From Microcebus murinus (lineage: Eukaryota; Chordata; Mammalia; Primates; Cheirogaleidae): a stretch of 64,000 nt of DNA. This document shows positions 39,755 through 50,285 of this stretch, in pieces. The stretch is from assembly GCF_040939455.1 (NCBI RefSeq), contig NC_134109.1:36473501-36537500 (forward strand), written 5' to 3'. The notes beneath the pieces were generated by a model. That model made no database searches, was not told where the DNA came from, and saw only the letters and a list, made by a program, of their open reading frames with translations. Numbering within the stretch: position 1 is the stretch's first letter; each line of letters starts with the position of its first letter. A program made the position numbers and the translations under genes.

Positions 39755-40077
39755 GGCTGGGCACAGTGGCTCACATCTATAATGTTAGCACTCTGGAAGG
39801 TTGAGGCAGGATTGCTCAACGTCAGGAGTTTGAGACCAACCTGAGCAAGAGTGAGACCCCATCTCTACTAAAAAGAGAAAGAAATTAGCTGGACAACTAA
39901 AAATATATAGAAAAAATTATCCGGGCATGGTGGTGCATGCCTGTAGTCCCGGCTACTCAGGAGGCTGAGGTAGGAGGATCGCTTGAGCCCAGGAGTTTGA
40001 GGTTGCTGTGAGCGAGGCTGACGCCATGGCACTCTAACAGAGCAAGACTCTTTCTCAAAAAAAAAAAAAAAAAAAAA
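39755..40077 (+). mobile_element. Alu, lemur-type
   Basis: 'ggctgggcacagtggctcac' to poly-A; flanking 'aaaattgttttc'/'aaaaatgttttcc'. Confidence 0.93.
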
Positions 40078-40436
40078 TGTTTTCCAAAGTAGCTGTTCCA
40101 TTTTATACCCCACCAGCAATGTGTAGATTCTTTTTCTCCATATCCTCACTTGATATGGGCTTTGAGCATAGCTATTCTAGCGAGTGTGTGGTTGATTCTC
40201 ACTATGGTTTTATTTTTCAATTCATTAATAGTTCAGATTTTCTGTATAGCTGTTATTTCAGTTTTTGAGAATAGGCTAGCTATCAAGGTCTCCAGTTATT
40301 ATTGTTGAATTATATTTCTCCCTTCAATTCTATCAGTTTTTGCTTCATATATTTGGGATTCTGTTGTTAGAAGCATATATGTTTATAGTTCTTATACCTT
40401 CCAGATGGACTGATAATTTTATCACTATAAATTATT

Positions 40437-40590
40437 TAGCCAGATGTGGTGGTGTGCACCTATAGTCGCAGCTCCTTGGGAAGCTGAGTCAGTAGAATCG
40501 CTGGAGTCCAGGAGTTCGCTGCAGTGAGCTATGATGATGCCTTTGCATTCCAGCCTGGGTGACCTTTTCTCTGAAGAATAAAATTTAAAA
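40437..40590 (+). mobile_element. Alu right monomer
   Basis: 'agccagatgtggtggtgtgc' to 'gaccttttctctgaag'; diverged single monomer. Confidence 0.78.
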
Positions 40591-40977
40591 ATCACAAAAA
40601 ATGTCCCTTTTCTCCTATAGTAACATTTTTGGCCTTAAAGTCTATTTTATTAATATAGCCACTTCAGCTCTTATGGTTACTTTTTCCATTATTTTACATT
40701 CAACCTATTTATATCTTTGAATCCAAAGCATATCTCTTATAGACAGCATGTAGTTGGATCCTGTTTATTTATCTGATAATCTATGCTTTTAATTGGACTG
40801 TTTAATTCATGTACATTTAATGTAATTATTTGTATGGTTGGATTTATGCTTGCCATTTTTTTGTTTATGTTTCATGTTATTTTTACTTCTCTGTTCCAAC
40901 TTTACTGCCGTCTTTTGCATTAAACAAATATTTTTCAGGGGACTGTTGTAATGCTTTTGTGTATTTTTGAGCTATTC

Positions 40978-41153
40978 TTTTTTTTTTTTTTGGAGACATG
41001 GTCTTACTCTGTTGCTTGGGCTAGAGGGCAATGGCATCATCATAGCTCACTGCAAACTCAAACTCCTGGCCTCAGGTGATTTCCACCCCCCTACTGTGGC
41101 CTCCCTAAGTGCTGAGATTAGAGGCATGAGCAGCTGTGCCCCACTGCCTGGCC
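40978..41153 (-). mobile_element. Alu left monomer (FLAM-like), antisense
   Basis: Poly-T, 'ggagacatggtcttactctg' to 'ccactgcctggcc'; target duplication 'agctattctttt' then 'agctattcttt'. Confidence 0.8.
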
Positions 41154-41290
41154 TATTTTTAAGCTATTCTTTGAGCTGTTTTCTTACTGATTGCTGTAGG
41201 GATTACAGTATGCATCTTTAATTTATCACAATCTACTTCAGGATAATACTAGTAATTCTGGTAAAAATATAGCAAACTTGCTCTGATGTC

Positions 41291-41797
41291 CTTCCATTTC
41301 GCTCTCCTCCTATAATGAAGGGACAAATTGAGATGGATGATATTTATTGGCATAAATGGCAACAGGAAAGTGACAGAAGAGATAATAAGCATCAGATCAC
41401 AAAGGACCATGTATACCATGCTACGTCAATAGAAGAGGAGATTGTAGGGCACTAAATTATTTTAAGTTGTAGAGAAATAATGGTCACATTTGCATTTCAG
41501 TTAGACCACTTGAATAGCCATGAGGAGGATCAATTTCAAGGAGGCAAGATTGTACCAATCGGAATTCTCTCTGGGATCCTCTGAGTTTTTCTTGATTTCC
41601 CAATGCAGTTTCAGTGAATCCTGAAGTGGAGTCAGGACTCTGACCCTGAAGCCCTTAAATTCTATCTTTAGTTTATAAAGCTCCAAGGTCTGAGCTCCAA
41701 CTGCTGGGGACTCACAGTGTGCAAATCAATGCTCAGTTATTCAGAGGTTATCTACAGAGTTACATATATTGAGACCCAGAATATCCCTGCCTCATTC

Positions 41798-41803
<6 letters not shown>
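41291..41803. other. Unresolved DNA
   Basis: No gene or repeat recognised. Confidence 0.35.
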
Positions 41804-41835
<32 letters not shown>

Positions 41836-42152
41836 AGACAGAGTCTCACTTTGTTGCCCAGGCTAGAGTGAGTGCCATGGCGTCAGCCTAGCTCACAGCA
41901 ACCTCAAACTCCTGGGCTCAAGAGATCCTCTTGCCTCAGCCTCCCAAGTAGCTGGGACTACAGTCATGCACCACTATGCCCGGCTAATTTTTTTTTCTAT
42001 ATATTTTTAGTTGGCCAATTAATTTCTTTCTATTTATAGTAGAGACAGTGTGTTGCTCTTGCTCAGGCTGGTTTTGAACTCCTGACCTTGAGCAATCCGC
42101 CCACCTCGGCCTCCCAGAGTGCTAGGATTACAGGCGTGAGCCACCGCGCCAG
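41804..42152 (-). mobile_element. Alu, young lemur-type, antisense
   Basis: Poly-T of over 30, ends 'accgcgcc'; target duplication 'ctcattccctctt' on both sides. Confidence 0.95.
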
Positions 42153-42777
42153 CTCATTCCCTCTTCTTACCTTAATCTCATTTATTGGCTGATAGTTCTT
42201 TCACATTGTGAAGAAGAAGGGAAAAAACCAGGGTGAGCATGCTTTCTTCTTTTCATAGTTTGGGTAAATAATGGAGGGTAAGAGTTTAAGAGTTCAAATG
42301 AAGTTTGTGGCTATCAGTGAATTTTACTAACCCTCACTCTAGTTTCTAGAATAGATTTTAAATGTCTCCTCTTTTCAATGTTCCTTAACTTTCTTATTAC
42401 CAGTCACTCCCAAAATTATTAATTATTTTAATTAATAAGGTGCTTCATTTACTTTTCCTTTCTTTTAGTAAGGAAATTTTAATAGGTTTTAATAGGTTTC
42501 CTTTAGGTGAGAATATTTGAGGCACCTCAAAATCCCCACTTGAGGAGTAATTTTAAATAAAATTTACACAGGCAGGGAATAGTAAATAGTTGATAGTAAC
42601 ATTATCCCAAAGTGCCAATTGAACTGATATATCTTGGAGGTAGAGGTAGATATCCTCTCTTTGAATGAATGATTTGGTCAGCTTACTCATCAAACTTGGA
42701 AATGACATAAAACTAGAAGTAATACTAATATACTGGATGACAGTCTAAAGATCCAAACAGATTAAGAAAGCGCTATG
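42153..42777. other. Unresolved DNA
   Basis: Includes a small tandem 'ttttaataggttttaatagg' near 42478; otherwise nothing recognised. Confidence 0.35.
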
Positions 42778-43071
42778 GGTCAGGTGCAGTGGCTCATGCC
42801 TGTAATCCTAGCACACGGGGAGGCCCAGGCAGGAAGATCTTTTGAGGTCAGGAGTTTGAGACCAGTCTGAGCAAGAGCAAGACCCCGTCTCTACAAAAAA
42901 TAGAAAAATTAGCTGGGCATGGTGTCCTGCGCCTGTGCTTCCAGCTATTTGGGAGGCTGAGGCAGGAGAATCGCCTGAACTCAGAAGTTTGAGGTTGCTG
43001 GGAGCTATGATGACACCACTTCACTCCAACCAGGGTGACAGAGTGAGACTCTGTCTCAAAAAAATAAAAAA
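42778..43071 (+). mobile_element. Old Alu
   Basis: 'ggtcaggtgcagtggctcat' to A-rich tail; target duplication 'gaaagcgctatg'/'gaaagtgctatg'. Confidence 0.92.
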
Positions 43072-43076
43072 GAAAG

Positions 43077-43372
43077 TGCTATGATAGGAATGTTTGTGTC
43101 TCCCCCCAAATTCAAATGTTGATACCTAATCCCCAATGCAACAGTATGGAGAGATGGGGCCTTGGGTGTAATTAAGTGTTTAGAGCTCAGCCCTTGCAAA
43201 TGGAATCAGTGCCCTCATAAAAGATACCTGAGGGAGCTTATTCTCCCCTTCCCCAGGGGAGGACTCGTAGAAGGTGCTATCTAAGAAGCAGAATGCTCTT
43301 ACCAGACACTGAATCTGCTGGCGCCTGGACGTCCTACCCTCCAGAACTGTGAGCAAAAATAAGAGGGTTAAA
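43077..43372 (+). mobile_element. MLT1-type MaLR LTR, partial
   Basis: 'aggaatgtttgtgtctcccc', 'ctaatccccaatgcaacagt', 'accagacactgaatctgctg' and 'ctccagaactgtgagc' are MLT1 landmarks. The final segment is missing where the Y3 copy begins. Confidence 0.85.
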
Positions 43373-43386
43373 TTTTTCTTTCTTTT

Positions 43387-43478
43387 AAGGCTAGTCAAGT
43401 GAAGCAGTGGGAGTAAAGGAACAACAAAATCTGTAACTTGTTGTGATCAATTCGTTGTAAACACCACAGCCATTATCC
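43387..43478 (-). pseudogene. Y3 RNA retrocopy, 5' end degraded, minus strand
   Basis: Reverse complement gives the Y3 segments 'tgtttacaacgaattgatca', 'acagattttgttgttccttt' and the 3' strand 'cttcacttgactagcctt', which keeps the 'actag' that the copy at 12018 has lost. The first roughly 15 nt of Y3 are replaced by unrelated sequence. An A-rich stretch ('aaaagaaagaaaaattt' on the minus strand) follows the 3' end, as in an L1-mobilised copy. Confidence 0.85.
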
Positions 43479-43489
43479 AAAAAAAAAAA

Positions 43490-43617
43490 AAAATGGCTAT
43501 AACTTATTGAGAATTTACAATGTACCAGGTACTATTCTAAATGCTTTCCATGAATTAACTGGTTATATCCTCAAAATAATCCTATTATCCTCAATTTAAA
43601 AGATAAGGAAACTGGAC
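43490..43617 (-). mobile_element. MIR SINE, antisense, interrupted by U2 fragment
   Basis: 'gaatttacaatgtaccaggt', 'cctcaatttaaaagataagg' follow antisense MIR. Confidence 0.8.
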
Positions 43618-43650
43618 ATTACTTCTCTGCCTTTTGGCTAAGATCAAGTG
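43618..43650 (+). pseudogene. U2 snRNA 5' fragment, tailless (copy 1)
   Basis: 'attacttctctgccttttgg...aagatcaagtg', U2 nt 1-33 with three mismatches. Target duplication 'aagataaggaaactgg' at 43600-43615 and 43651-43666. No A tail. Confidence 0.88.
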
Positions 43651-43666
43651 AAGATAAGGAAACTGG

Positions 43667-43738
43667 GGCTGGGCAGTGGCTCATCCCTGTAATCTCAGCA
43701 CTTTGGGAGGCCAAGATGGGAAGATTGCTTGAGATCAG
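43667..43738 (+). mobile_element. Alu head fragment
   Basis: 'ggctgggcagtggctcatcc' to 'gattgcttgagatcagg', cut by the duplication breakpoint. Confidence 0.8.
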
Positions 43739-44021
43739 GCTTGAGCCCTCAGATCAGTCAAGAGAGTTGAAATTTAACAGATATAAACATTGTGCCAGTT
43801 AGGAATGAGTTTGGCTGCCCCTAGTAGAAGCTAAATTGATGAGAGCTTGCCCAGATACGTGACATTCAGGAGGAAGAAGTGTGATCTTTCTCCAAGCTCA
43901 TCAGACAATGCCGGGAGGGTAGGGTTCCCGCTGTAGGAGGATTCACAGGTAAGTCAAGACTCAGGAGGTCATTAGGATGGTGAGAGGTCCAAAACCATGC
44001 CTACAAAAATTGCTTAAAGAA
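43739..44021. other. Unresolved DNA
   Basis: Sequence between the duplication breakpoint and the next Alu; nothing recognised. Confidence 0.3.
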
Positions 44022-44360
44022 GGCCGGGCACAGTGGCTCACACCTGTAATCCTAGCACTTTGGGAGGCCGAGGCGGGTGGTGGATTGCTCAAGGTCAGGA
44101 GTTCGAAACCAGCCTGAGCGAGACCCCGTCTCTACCAAAAAGAGAAAGAAATTAATTGACCAACTAAAAAAATATACATATACAAAAAATTAGCCGGGCA
44201 TGGTGGCGCATACCTGTAGTCCCAGCTACTCGGAAGGCTGAGGCAGTAGGATCGCTGAGCCCAGGAGATTGAGGTTGCTGTGAGCCAGGCTGATGCCACG
44301 GCACTCATTCTAGCCTGGGCAACAAGTGAGACTCTGTCTCAAAAAAAAAAAAAAAAAAAA
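44022..44360 (+). mobile_element. Alu, lemur-type
   Basis: 'ggccgggcacagtggctcac' to poly-A; target duplication 'aaaattgcttaaagaa'. Confidence 0.96.
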
Positions 44361-44750
44361 AAAATTGCTTAAAGAAATAGATTTTCTCTGTGCTACAACA
44401 GAGGACAAAAATAGGGCCAAACTGATAGACACCACAGAGAGGCAGATTTTAGCTCAAATTGAGAAGTTTTTCATGTTAGAACACTCTAAAAATAAAATGA
44501 GCTGTTGGAGGAGATAGTTAAATTCCTAGTAATAATGAAAGCCATACCCTTCCTGGTGCTGACAGCACAAGAGAGCACAGCCCACAAGAATAGGATGTAG
44601 CCAGGTGTGAAATGTTTCATGCAACCCCATTCACCTAGGCTGCCCACGTTCATACTAAATTTATAGCAGCCCCCATCCTGGAATGCTTTTTCAGTGTAAA
44701 ATTTGGTTCACCCTTTCTCTTAAAAAATTAAAGTGTTAAAAGAGTAAAAA
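44361..44750. other. Unresolved DNA
   Basis: No gene or repeat recognised. Confidence 0.3.
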
Positions 44751-44890
44751 TAAAAAATGGCTATGACTTATTGAGAATTTACAATGTACCAGGTACTAAT
44801 CTAAATACTTTACATGAATTAACTGGTTGTTTCCTCAAAATAATCCTAATAATCCTGTTATCCTCAATTTAAAAGATAAGGAAACTGGGC

Positions 44891-44923
44891 ATCACTTCTC
44901 TGCCTTTTGGCTAAGATCAAGTG
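44891..44923 (+). pseudogene. U2 snRNA 5' fragment, tailless (copy 2)
   Basis: 'atcacttctctgccttttgg...aagatcaagtg', U2 nt 1-33 with two mismatches; shares the 'ctctgcc' change with the copy at 43618, so both descend from one insertion. It is followed at once by the target repeat. Confidence 0.9.
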
Positions 44924-44939
44924 AACATAAGGAAACTGA

Positions 44940-45090
44940 GGCTGGGCACAGTGGCTCATCCCTGTAATCTCAGCATTTTGGGAGGCCAAGATGGGAGGAT
45001 TGCTTGAAGTCAGGAGTTCCAGACTAGCCTGAGCATCAAATTGAGACTCCATCTCTACAAAAAAAAAAGAAAAAATAGGGGGAAAAAATA
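44940..45090 (+). mobile_element. Alu left monomer
   Basis: 'ggctgggcacagtggctcat' to 'ctctacaaaaaaaaaag'; inserted at the same 'ataaggaaactg' site used by U2. Confidence 0.85.
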
Positions 45091-45204
45091 AAGATAAGGA
45101 AACTGAATTTATCTGCCCAAGGCTAGACAGCTAGAAAGTGGCAAATTTGAAATCATGGAGTCTGACTCCAAAGCTTGAATTTTATCTATCTGTTTATTTC
45201 TGTG

Positions 45205-45486
45205 AGACAAGGTCTCGCTCTGTTGCCCAGACTGCCGTGTGGTGGTATGACCACAGCTCACTGCAGCTTCCATCTCCCAGGCTCAAGTGATCCTCTTGCC
45301 TCAGCCTCCTGAGTAGCTGGGACTACATGTTCAAGTCACACACCCAGCTAATTTTTTTTATTTTTTGTAGAGACAGGGTCTCCTTGTGTTTCTCAGGCTG
45401 CTCTTGAACTCCTGGCCTCAAGTGCTCCTCCTGCCTCGGCCTCCTAGGTGGCTGATATGACAACCATGTGCCACCACGCCCATCCT
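45205..45486 (-). mobile_element. Old Alu, antisense
   Basis: 'gagacaaggtctcgctctgt' to 'accacgcccatcc'; no lemur linker. Confidence 0.88.
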
Positions 45487-45531
45487 AAAGCCTGAATCTT
45501 AAGCCTGTGCTCACGTAGTGATTGTAGATTA

Positions 45532-45981
45532 CCGTCTTTCCCCAAAAATAAGACCTACTCACAAAATAAGCCCTAGCAGGATTTCTAAGCATTTGTGCAA
45601 CATAAGCCCTAGCCCGAAAATAAGACCTAGTGATGGGCGTGGCTACGCAGCACATCTGCACAGACCATGCATTTCATCGCAGAGCAGTAAAGAAGATGAG
45701 CAGCCCTTCTCATCAGCCCCATGAGAGCTGTATTGCTCGACCTGAGAGATTGGGGCCAATGGTTCTAAAGGAAATAGAGTTGCAAGAAATTCAGGCTGGA
45801 ATTCAGGGTTTGGAGAGTTATGATGACGTTCCAGAAGAAGACGACCTTAACTATATTTGAATAAATGTAGATTGTTGTACCATACTTAAAAAAAATAACA
45901 CATCCCCTAAAAATAAGCCCTAGGGTGTCTTCTTGAGGAAAAATAAATATAAGGCCCTGTCTTATTTTGGGGGAAACACGG
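45532..45981 (+). mobile_element. TA-flanked MITE, longer relative, with coding remnant
   Basis: 450 bp with ends 'ccgtctttccccaaaaataa' and, on the other strand, 'ccgtgtttcccccaaaataa'; TA at 45530-45531 and 45982-45983. Outer parts (about 190 bp on the left and 90 bp on the right) match the MITE at 33409. The middle differs and contains an open frame ending '...LESYDDVPEEDDLNYI' at a TGA (45858-45860) followed by AATAAA. I infer that this is the last exon-like end of the autonomous partner's transposase kept by an internal-deletion derivative. Orientation is set by that remnant. Confidence 0.8.
45730..45860 (+). pseudogene. Possible transposase C-terminal remnant inside the MITE
   Basis: About 43 codons, acidic at the end (DDVPEEDD), stop then 'aataaatgtagattgttg' (AATAAA at 45862). 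Acidic C-termini are common in pogo/Tigger transposases, but I see no catalytic DDE residues, so the assignment rests on its position in the element. Confidence 0.45.
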
Positions 45982-45984
45982 TAT

Positions 45985-46135
45985 ATGAGATGGGTATTAT
46001 TGTATTTACTTTGTTAATGGAGAAACAAAGTCTTGAGAGATTAAGTAAATTACCCAAGTCAGATGGCAGTTAGTGCTCCAGCCAGCACGTGAACTCAAAT
46101 CCATCTGCCTGATACTACAGCCCTGTGGTTTGCAA
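45985..46135 (-). mobile_element. MIR SINE, antisense
   Basis: 'gagattaagtaaattaccca', 'ccagcacgtgaactcaaatc' fit antisense MIR. Confidence 0.75.
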
Positions 46136-46524
46136 TCTACCCTGCTTCCACTAGAGCACCCACTTTCCCAACTTGGAAGTTTTGTGGTTCCATGAGATCA
46201 GGCAGAAAATGATAAATATAACTTGAACAAAAAGTCTACCCAAATTTAGATAAATCTTACAAATTAGTAGACCATTACCTATTTGAAGTTAAATCTTAAA
46301 TATTATAGTATAACAAGTACATATCAGAAATGCAATGAACTTAGATTGGTTTTTGTTTTTTAATTTTTGAACCCCCTTATTAATGAGCTAAAGACAATTT
46401 TCCTGGATCTCTCTTCACAAATTTCACCCAGAAATTCCCAAGTGCTAATAAATAAAGAGAAACTCAATGTCAGAACAGTGATTATGAAAGTCAAATGGCC
46501 CGCAAGAATCAAAAGTGAATAAAA
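46136..46524. other. Unresolved DNA
   Basis: Nothing recognised. Confidence 0.3.
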
Positions 46525-46544
46525 GCATAAGGGGCTAGGGTTTA

Positions 46545-46878
<334 letters not shown>

Positions 46879-46928
46879 GCATAAGGGGCTAGGGTTTAAA
46901 AGCCTTTGAGGAAAAAATAGGACTTGAG

Positions 46929-47069
46929 ATCGGGAGCGGTGGCTCACACCTGTAATCCTAGCACTCTGGGAGGCCAAGGTGGGTAGATCGTTTGAGCTCA
47001 GGAGTTTGAGACCAGCCTGAGCAAGAGTGAGACCCCGTTTCTACTAAAATATATATATATATTGAAAAA
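46929..47069 (+). mobile_element. Alu left monomer insertion
   Basis: 'tcgggagcggtggctcacac' to '(AT)n ttgaaaaa'. Target repeat 'ggacttgaga' on both sides shows that the half unit inserted alone or the right half was lost before insertion. Confidence 0.88.
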
Positions 47070-47644
47070 GGACTTGAGACCACAATCCCAGTCTCCTACA
47101 AAGGGTAGAACTGTAATTGTGCTCTCTGCATAAAGCCAGCAGTCAGGAAAAGCTGCTTTGCCTACTAGAGGAAGAGGAAAAACTCCACCACTGGTGTGTG
47201 TAGACATGCATGGAAACAGGCAAGCAGGCTGGGCCATGAGCAGACAAGTAGTCACCAAGAGAAATCTAAACCCAAAGCCTCTGCTGAAAGTAGCTGTGGA
47301 TACAAATGCGTATAACCTTCAAGGCGAGACAATCCCAAGTCAAAAGTTTAAGAATTCATGTAGAACCAGAGAAACCCATAGCAGAGCCAAATTAAAATGA
47401 TCCTATAAGGACCCTTCATAATTAGAGCACATAGAATTCCCACAATAAATAACTCTGAGGATGAACTCACGGTCAAAAATGAGAAAGGAAACAACATCTA
47501 CAAAGGTCAACAGAGCCAGAAATAAATGGAATAAAAAACCAGACACTGAAGGTGATTAAGCAATATGAAGGTATATTTATAATCTTCACAGAGGAAACTA
47601 TACTCTAAGGAGAGGGGAAAAAAAGAACATTATGGAAAAGAATA
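47070..47644. other. Unresolved DNA
   Basis: Weak plus-strand frame of 80 codons (47158-47400), not convincing. Confidence 0.35.
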
Positions 47645-47963
47645 GGCCAGGCGCAGTGGCTCACGCCTGTAATCCTAGCACTCTGGGAGGCCAAGGCAGG
47701 AGGATAGCTTGAGCTTAGGAGGTCGAGACCAGCCTGAGCAAGAGCAAAACCCCGTCTCTACTAAAAATAGAAAGAAATTAATTGGCCAAATAAATATATG
47801 TAGAAAAAATTAGCAAGGCATGGTGGTGCATGCCTGTAGTCCCATCTACTCTGGAGGCTGAGGCAGGAGGATTGCTTGAGCCCAGGAGTTTGAAGTTGCT
47901 GTGAGCTAGGCTGATGCCATGGCACTCTAGCCTAGGGAAGAGAATGAGACTGTCTCAAAAGAA
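47645..47963 (+). mobile_element. Alu, lemur-type
   Basis: 'ggccaggcgcagtggctcac' to 'gactgtctcaaaagaaaag'. Confidence 0.93.
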
Positions 47964-48490
47964 AAGAACACAGAGAGAATGAGAGACATGATAAAAAGAA
48001 AAAAATCCAGAGGGTGGTACAAAAAGAAAAAAGAATACTACATAAAAGAGAATTTAATGAATATAAAAAACAGAATGAGAAGCTCTAACATGTGCTTAGT
48101 AAAAACTTCCTGAGGAGAAAGGAGAGTAAAAGGAAGGTAAGCAATATTCACCAAGATGACAGTGGAGAATTTTCCTAGCCATGATCCTAAGATTGAGAGT
48201 TCCAGTTAATCTTAATTAGGATAAATATAAGCAAAACAACACTTAGATGCACTGAAGGTAAACAGTAGAAATCAAAGATAACTAGCAAATCTCAAAAAAT
48301 ACTGAGGATAAGAGGTAAAAAGGTAGGAGTAGGGGAACAGACTACTGTCATGTTCAGACTGTCATGGACTTCTCATCAGTAGGTTTTTTTATTAGCAATT
48401 ACAGGATCTAGAAAAAAAGCTGGAGCATTAAGAAAAATGTAGCTCAGTGAAGTCAGATACATTTCTTCTCAATGGCTACAATGCTCAGAC
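47964..48490 (+). mobile_element. L1-related 5'/ORF1-side fragment (HAL1/L1M-like)
   Basis: 'agagaatgagagacatgata', 'aatttaatgaatataaaaaac', 'ggagaattttcctagccatg' resemble old L1 or half-L1 5' parts. Tentative. Confidence 0.45.
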
Positions 48491-49124
48491 ATAGGAATCA
48501 GGGATGACTATTCAATTATGTCTGCTCTGTATCATGTTTCTAGACAGGAGAGTTTGAAGAGGGCCCAGTGAGAATGGAGTTTCCATTAGGAGGAAAACAA
48601 GTAGCGTAAAAAGTAGTTATATCCCTGCGTTGCGCTTTCTGGACAGAGCCAGACGCCCTTTTAGTGTCAAACTGCATTCGGCGGAACTGTGTGGTCCCTT
48701 TACTGACCTTGCATTTATCGGACAGCCTGCCTCTTATTTACCACTACTCTTTCTCTCTCATCATCTGTTGCTTATAAACTCTTTATTATATACCTTAGGT
48801 TGTTCTTCTATACTATTGTTTTTTTAGTTTCCCTCAAATTTTGCCACATAATGGAAACATCTATATTAATTTTCCTGATTATAAGAGTGTAAGACACTCA
48901 TTATAGGGAAAAAAAGGTAAAAGAAATCAGAAATGTACATGGAGGGGTCAAATCTGAACACGCTACAAACTCAGATATACAAAAATGTAGCATTCCTTCT
49001 TTTCTACATCTGACTGAAACTTCATCTTGAGCATTCATTCTATAGATGGAGGGTGGGAATGGAACAGGAATATAAACCTGCTGATTAAAGGTATGTCAAT
49101 TTCCTCCTGTTTCTTTCTTTCTTT
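48491..49124. other. Unresolved DNA with CpG-dense patch 48628-48722
   Basis: The patch has six CpGs in under 100 bp ('cctgcgttgcgctttctgg', 'gcattcggcggaactgtg') in an AT-rich setting, suggesting a recent retrocopy of a GC-rich transcript. The 65-codon frame over it is not recognised. Confidence 0.4.
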
Positions 49125-49410
49125 TAAACTGAGACAGGGTCTTGTTCTGTTGCCCCAGCTAGAGTGCAGTGGTGTCATCATGGCTCATTGCAACCTCTAA
49201 CTCCTGGGCTCAGGCGGTCCTCCTGCCTCAGCCTCCTGAGTAGCTGGGACTACAGCATGCACCCCCACACTGGCTATTTTTCTTATTTTTTGTAGAGATG
49301 AGAACTCGTTGTTTTGCCCAGGGTGGTCTTGACCTCCTGGCCTTAAGCTATCCTCCTGCCTCAGCACCCGAAAGTGCTGGGATTACAGCTGTGAGCCACC
49401 ACTCCTGACC
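49125..49410 (-). mobile_element. Old Alu, antisense
   Basis: 'ctgagacagggtcttgttct' to 'accactcctgacc'. Confidence 0.88.
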
Positions 49411-49571
49411 ATGTTTCAGCGTCACATTTCAGGTAAGTGTATTTGGGCCATCCTCCAGGATCCACTCCTGAAGTTTGAGACTTTAACTTTCCTACAAGTT
49501 TTTCATCTCTACATTCATTTCTTTTTTTTCTTCTTTTTTCTTAGCCTAATGTCAAGTGAGTTTGAATTTTC

Positions 49572-49909
<338 letters not shown>

Positions 49910-50165
49910 TCTTTTTCTTTTTTATTTAATTTAAAAATTTTAAGGGGGTACAAGTGTTTTGTTACACGGGTAGCTTGCACAATCCTTAATTCAGGTCTTT
50001 TAGTGTGCCCATCACAAGAATAGTGTTCATTGTACTGATAGGTAAGTTTTTATCCCTCACCCCCTCCCACTTTCCTCTCTTCTTGGTTTCCAATGTCTTT
50101 TACATCTCTTTGTGCCCACGTATGCCCATAATTTAGCTCCCATTTATTAGTGAGAACATATCTAC
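49910..50165 (-). mobile_element. L1 3' end, antisense
   Basis: 'tttaagggggtacaagtgtt', 'tagtgtgcccatcacaagaa', 'catttattagtgagaacat' fit an L1MA-like 3' UTR in reverse. 'tctaca(t/c)tcatttctt' near 49507 and 50161 may be its target duplication, with the Alu nested inside. Confidence 0.7.
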
Positions 50166-50285
50166 ACTCATTTCTTCCATTCCCAGTCTTACTGTCTTTG
50201 GTAAGGGCTTCTTAGGCTAAGTCCTATTTCTGACAAATCAAGTACAAGATGGGGAATAGGAGTATTTCAGACATATAAAGGCTCA

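Larger units (their letters stand above)
39285..41290 (-). mobile_element. Old L1, antisense, with Alus
   Basis: 3' UTR-like start ('tagttaatccccactctcat'), ORF2 parts ('ttccaaagtagctgttccat', 'tctccagttattattgttga') and upstream ORF2 ('tatagacagcatgtagttgg', 'gtacatttaatgtaattatt'). Split by Alus at 39755, 40437 and 40978. Confidence 0.8.
43482..43738. repeat. Direct duplication, copy 1 (MIR + U2 + Alu head)
   Basis: Starting at 'atggctataacttattgag' it matches 44755-45003 through a MIR, a U2 fragment and the first 70 bp of an Alu, then stops abruptly at about 43738. The offset is about 1.27 kb. Confidence 0.85.
44755..45185 (-). mobile_element. MIR, antisense, holding U2 and Alu insertions (duplication copy 2)
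   Basis: MIR runs 44757-44890 and resumes at 45092 with 'gataaggaaactgaatttat', 'gcccaaggctagacagctag' and 'aagtggcaaatttg'. The 12-bp string 'ataaggaaactg' occurs three times: before U2, between U2 and Alu, and after Alu. Confidence 0.82.
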
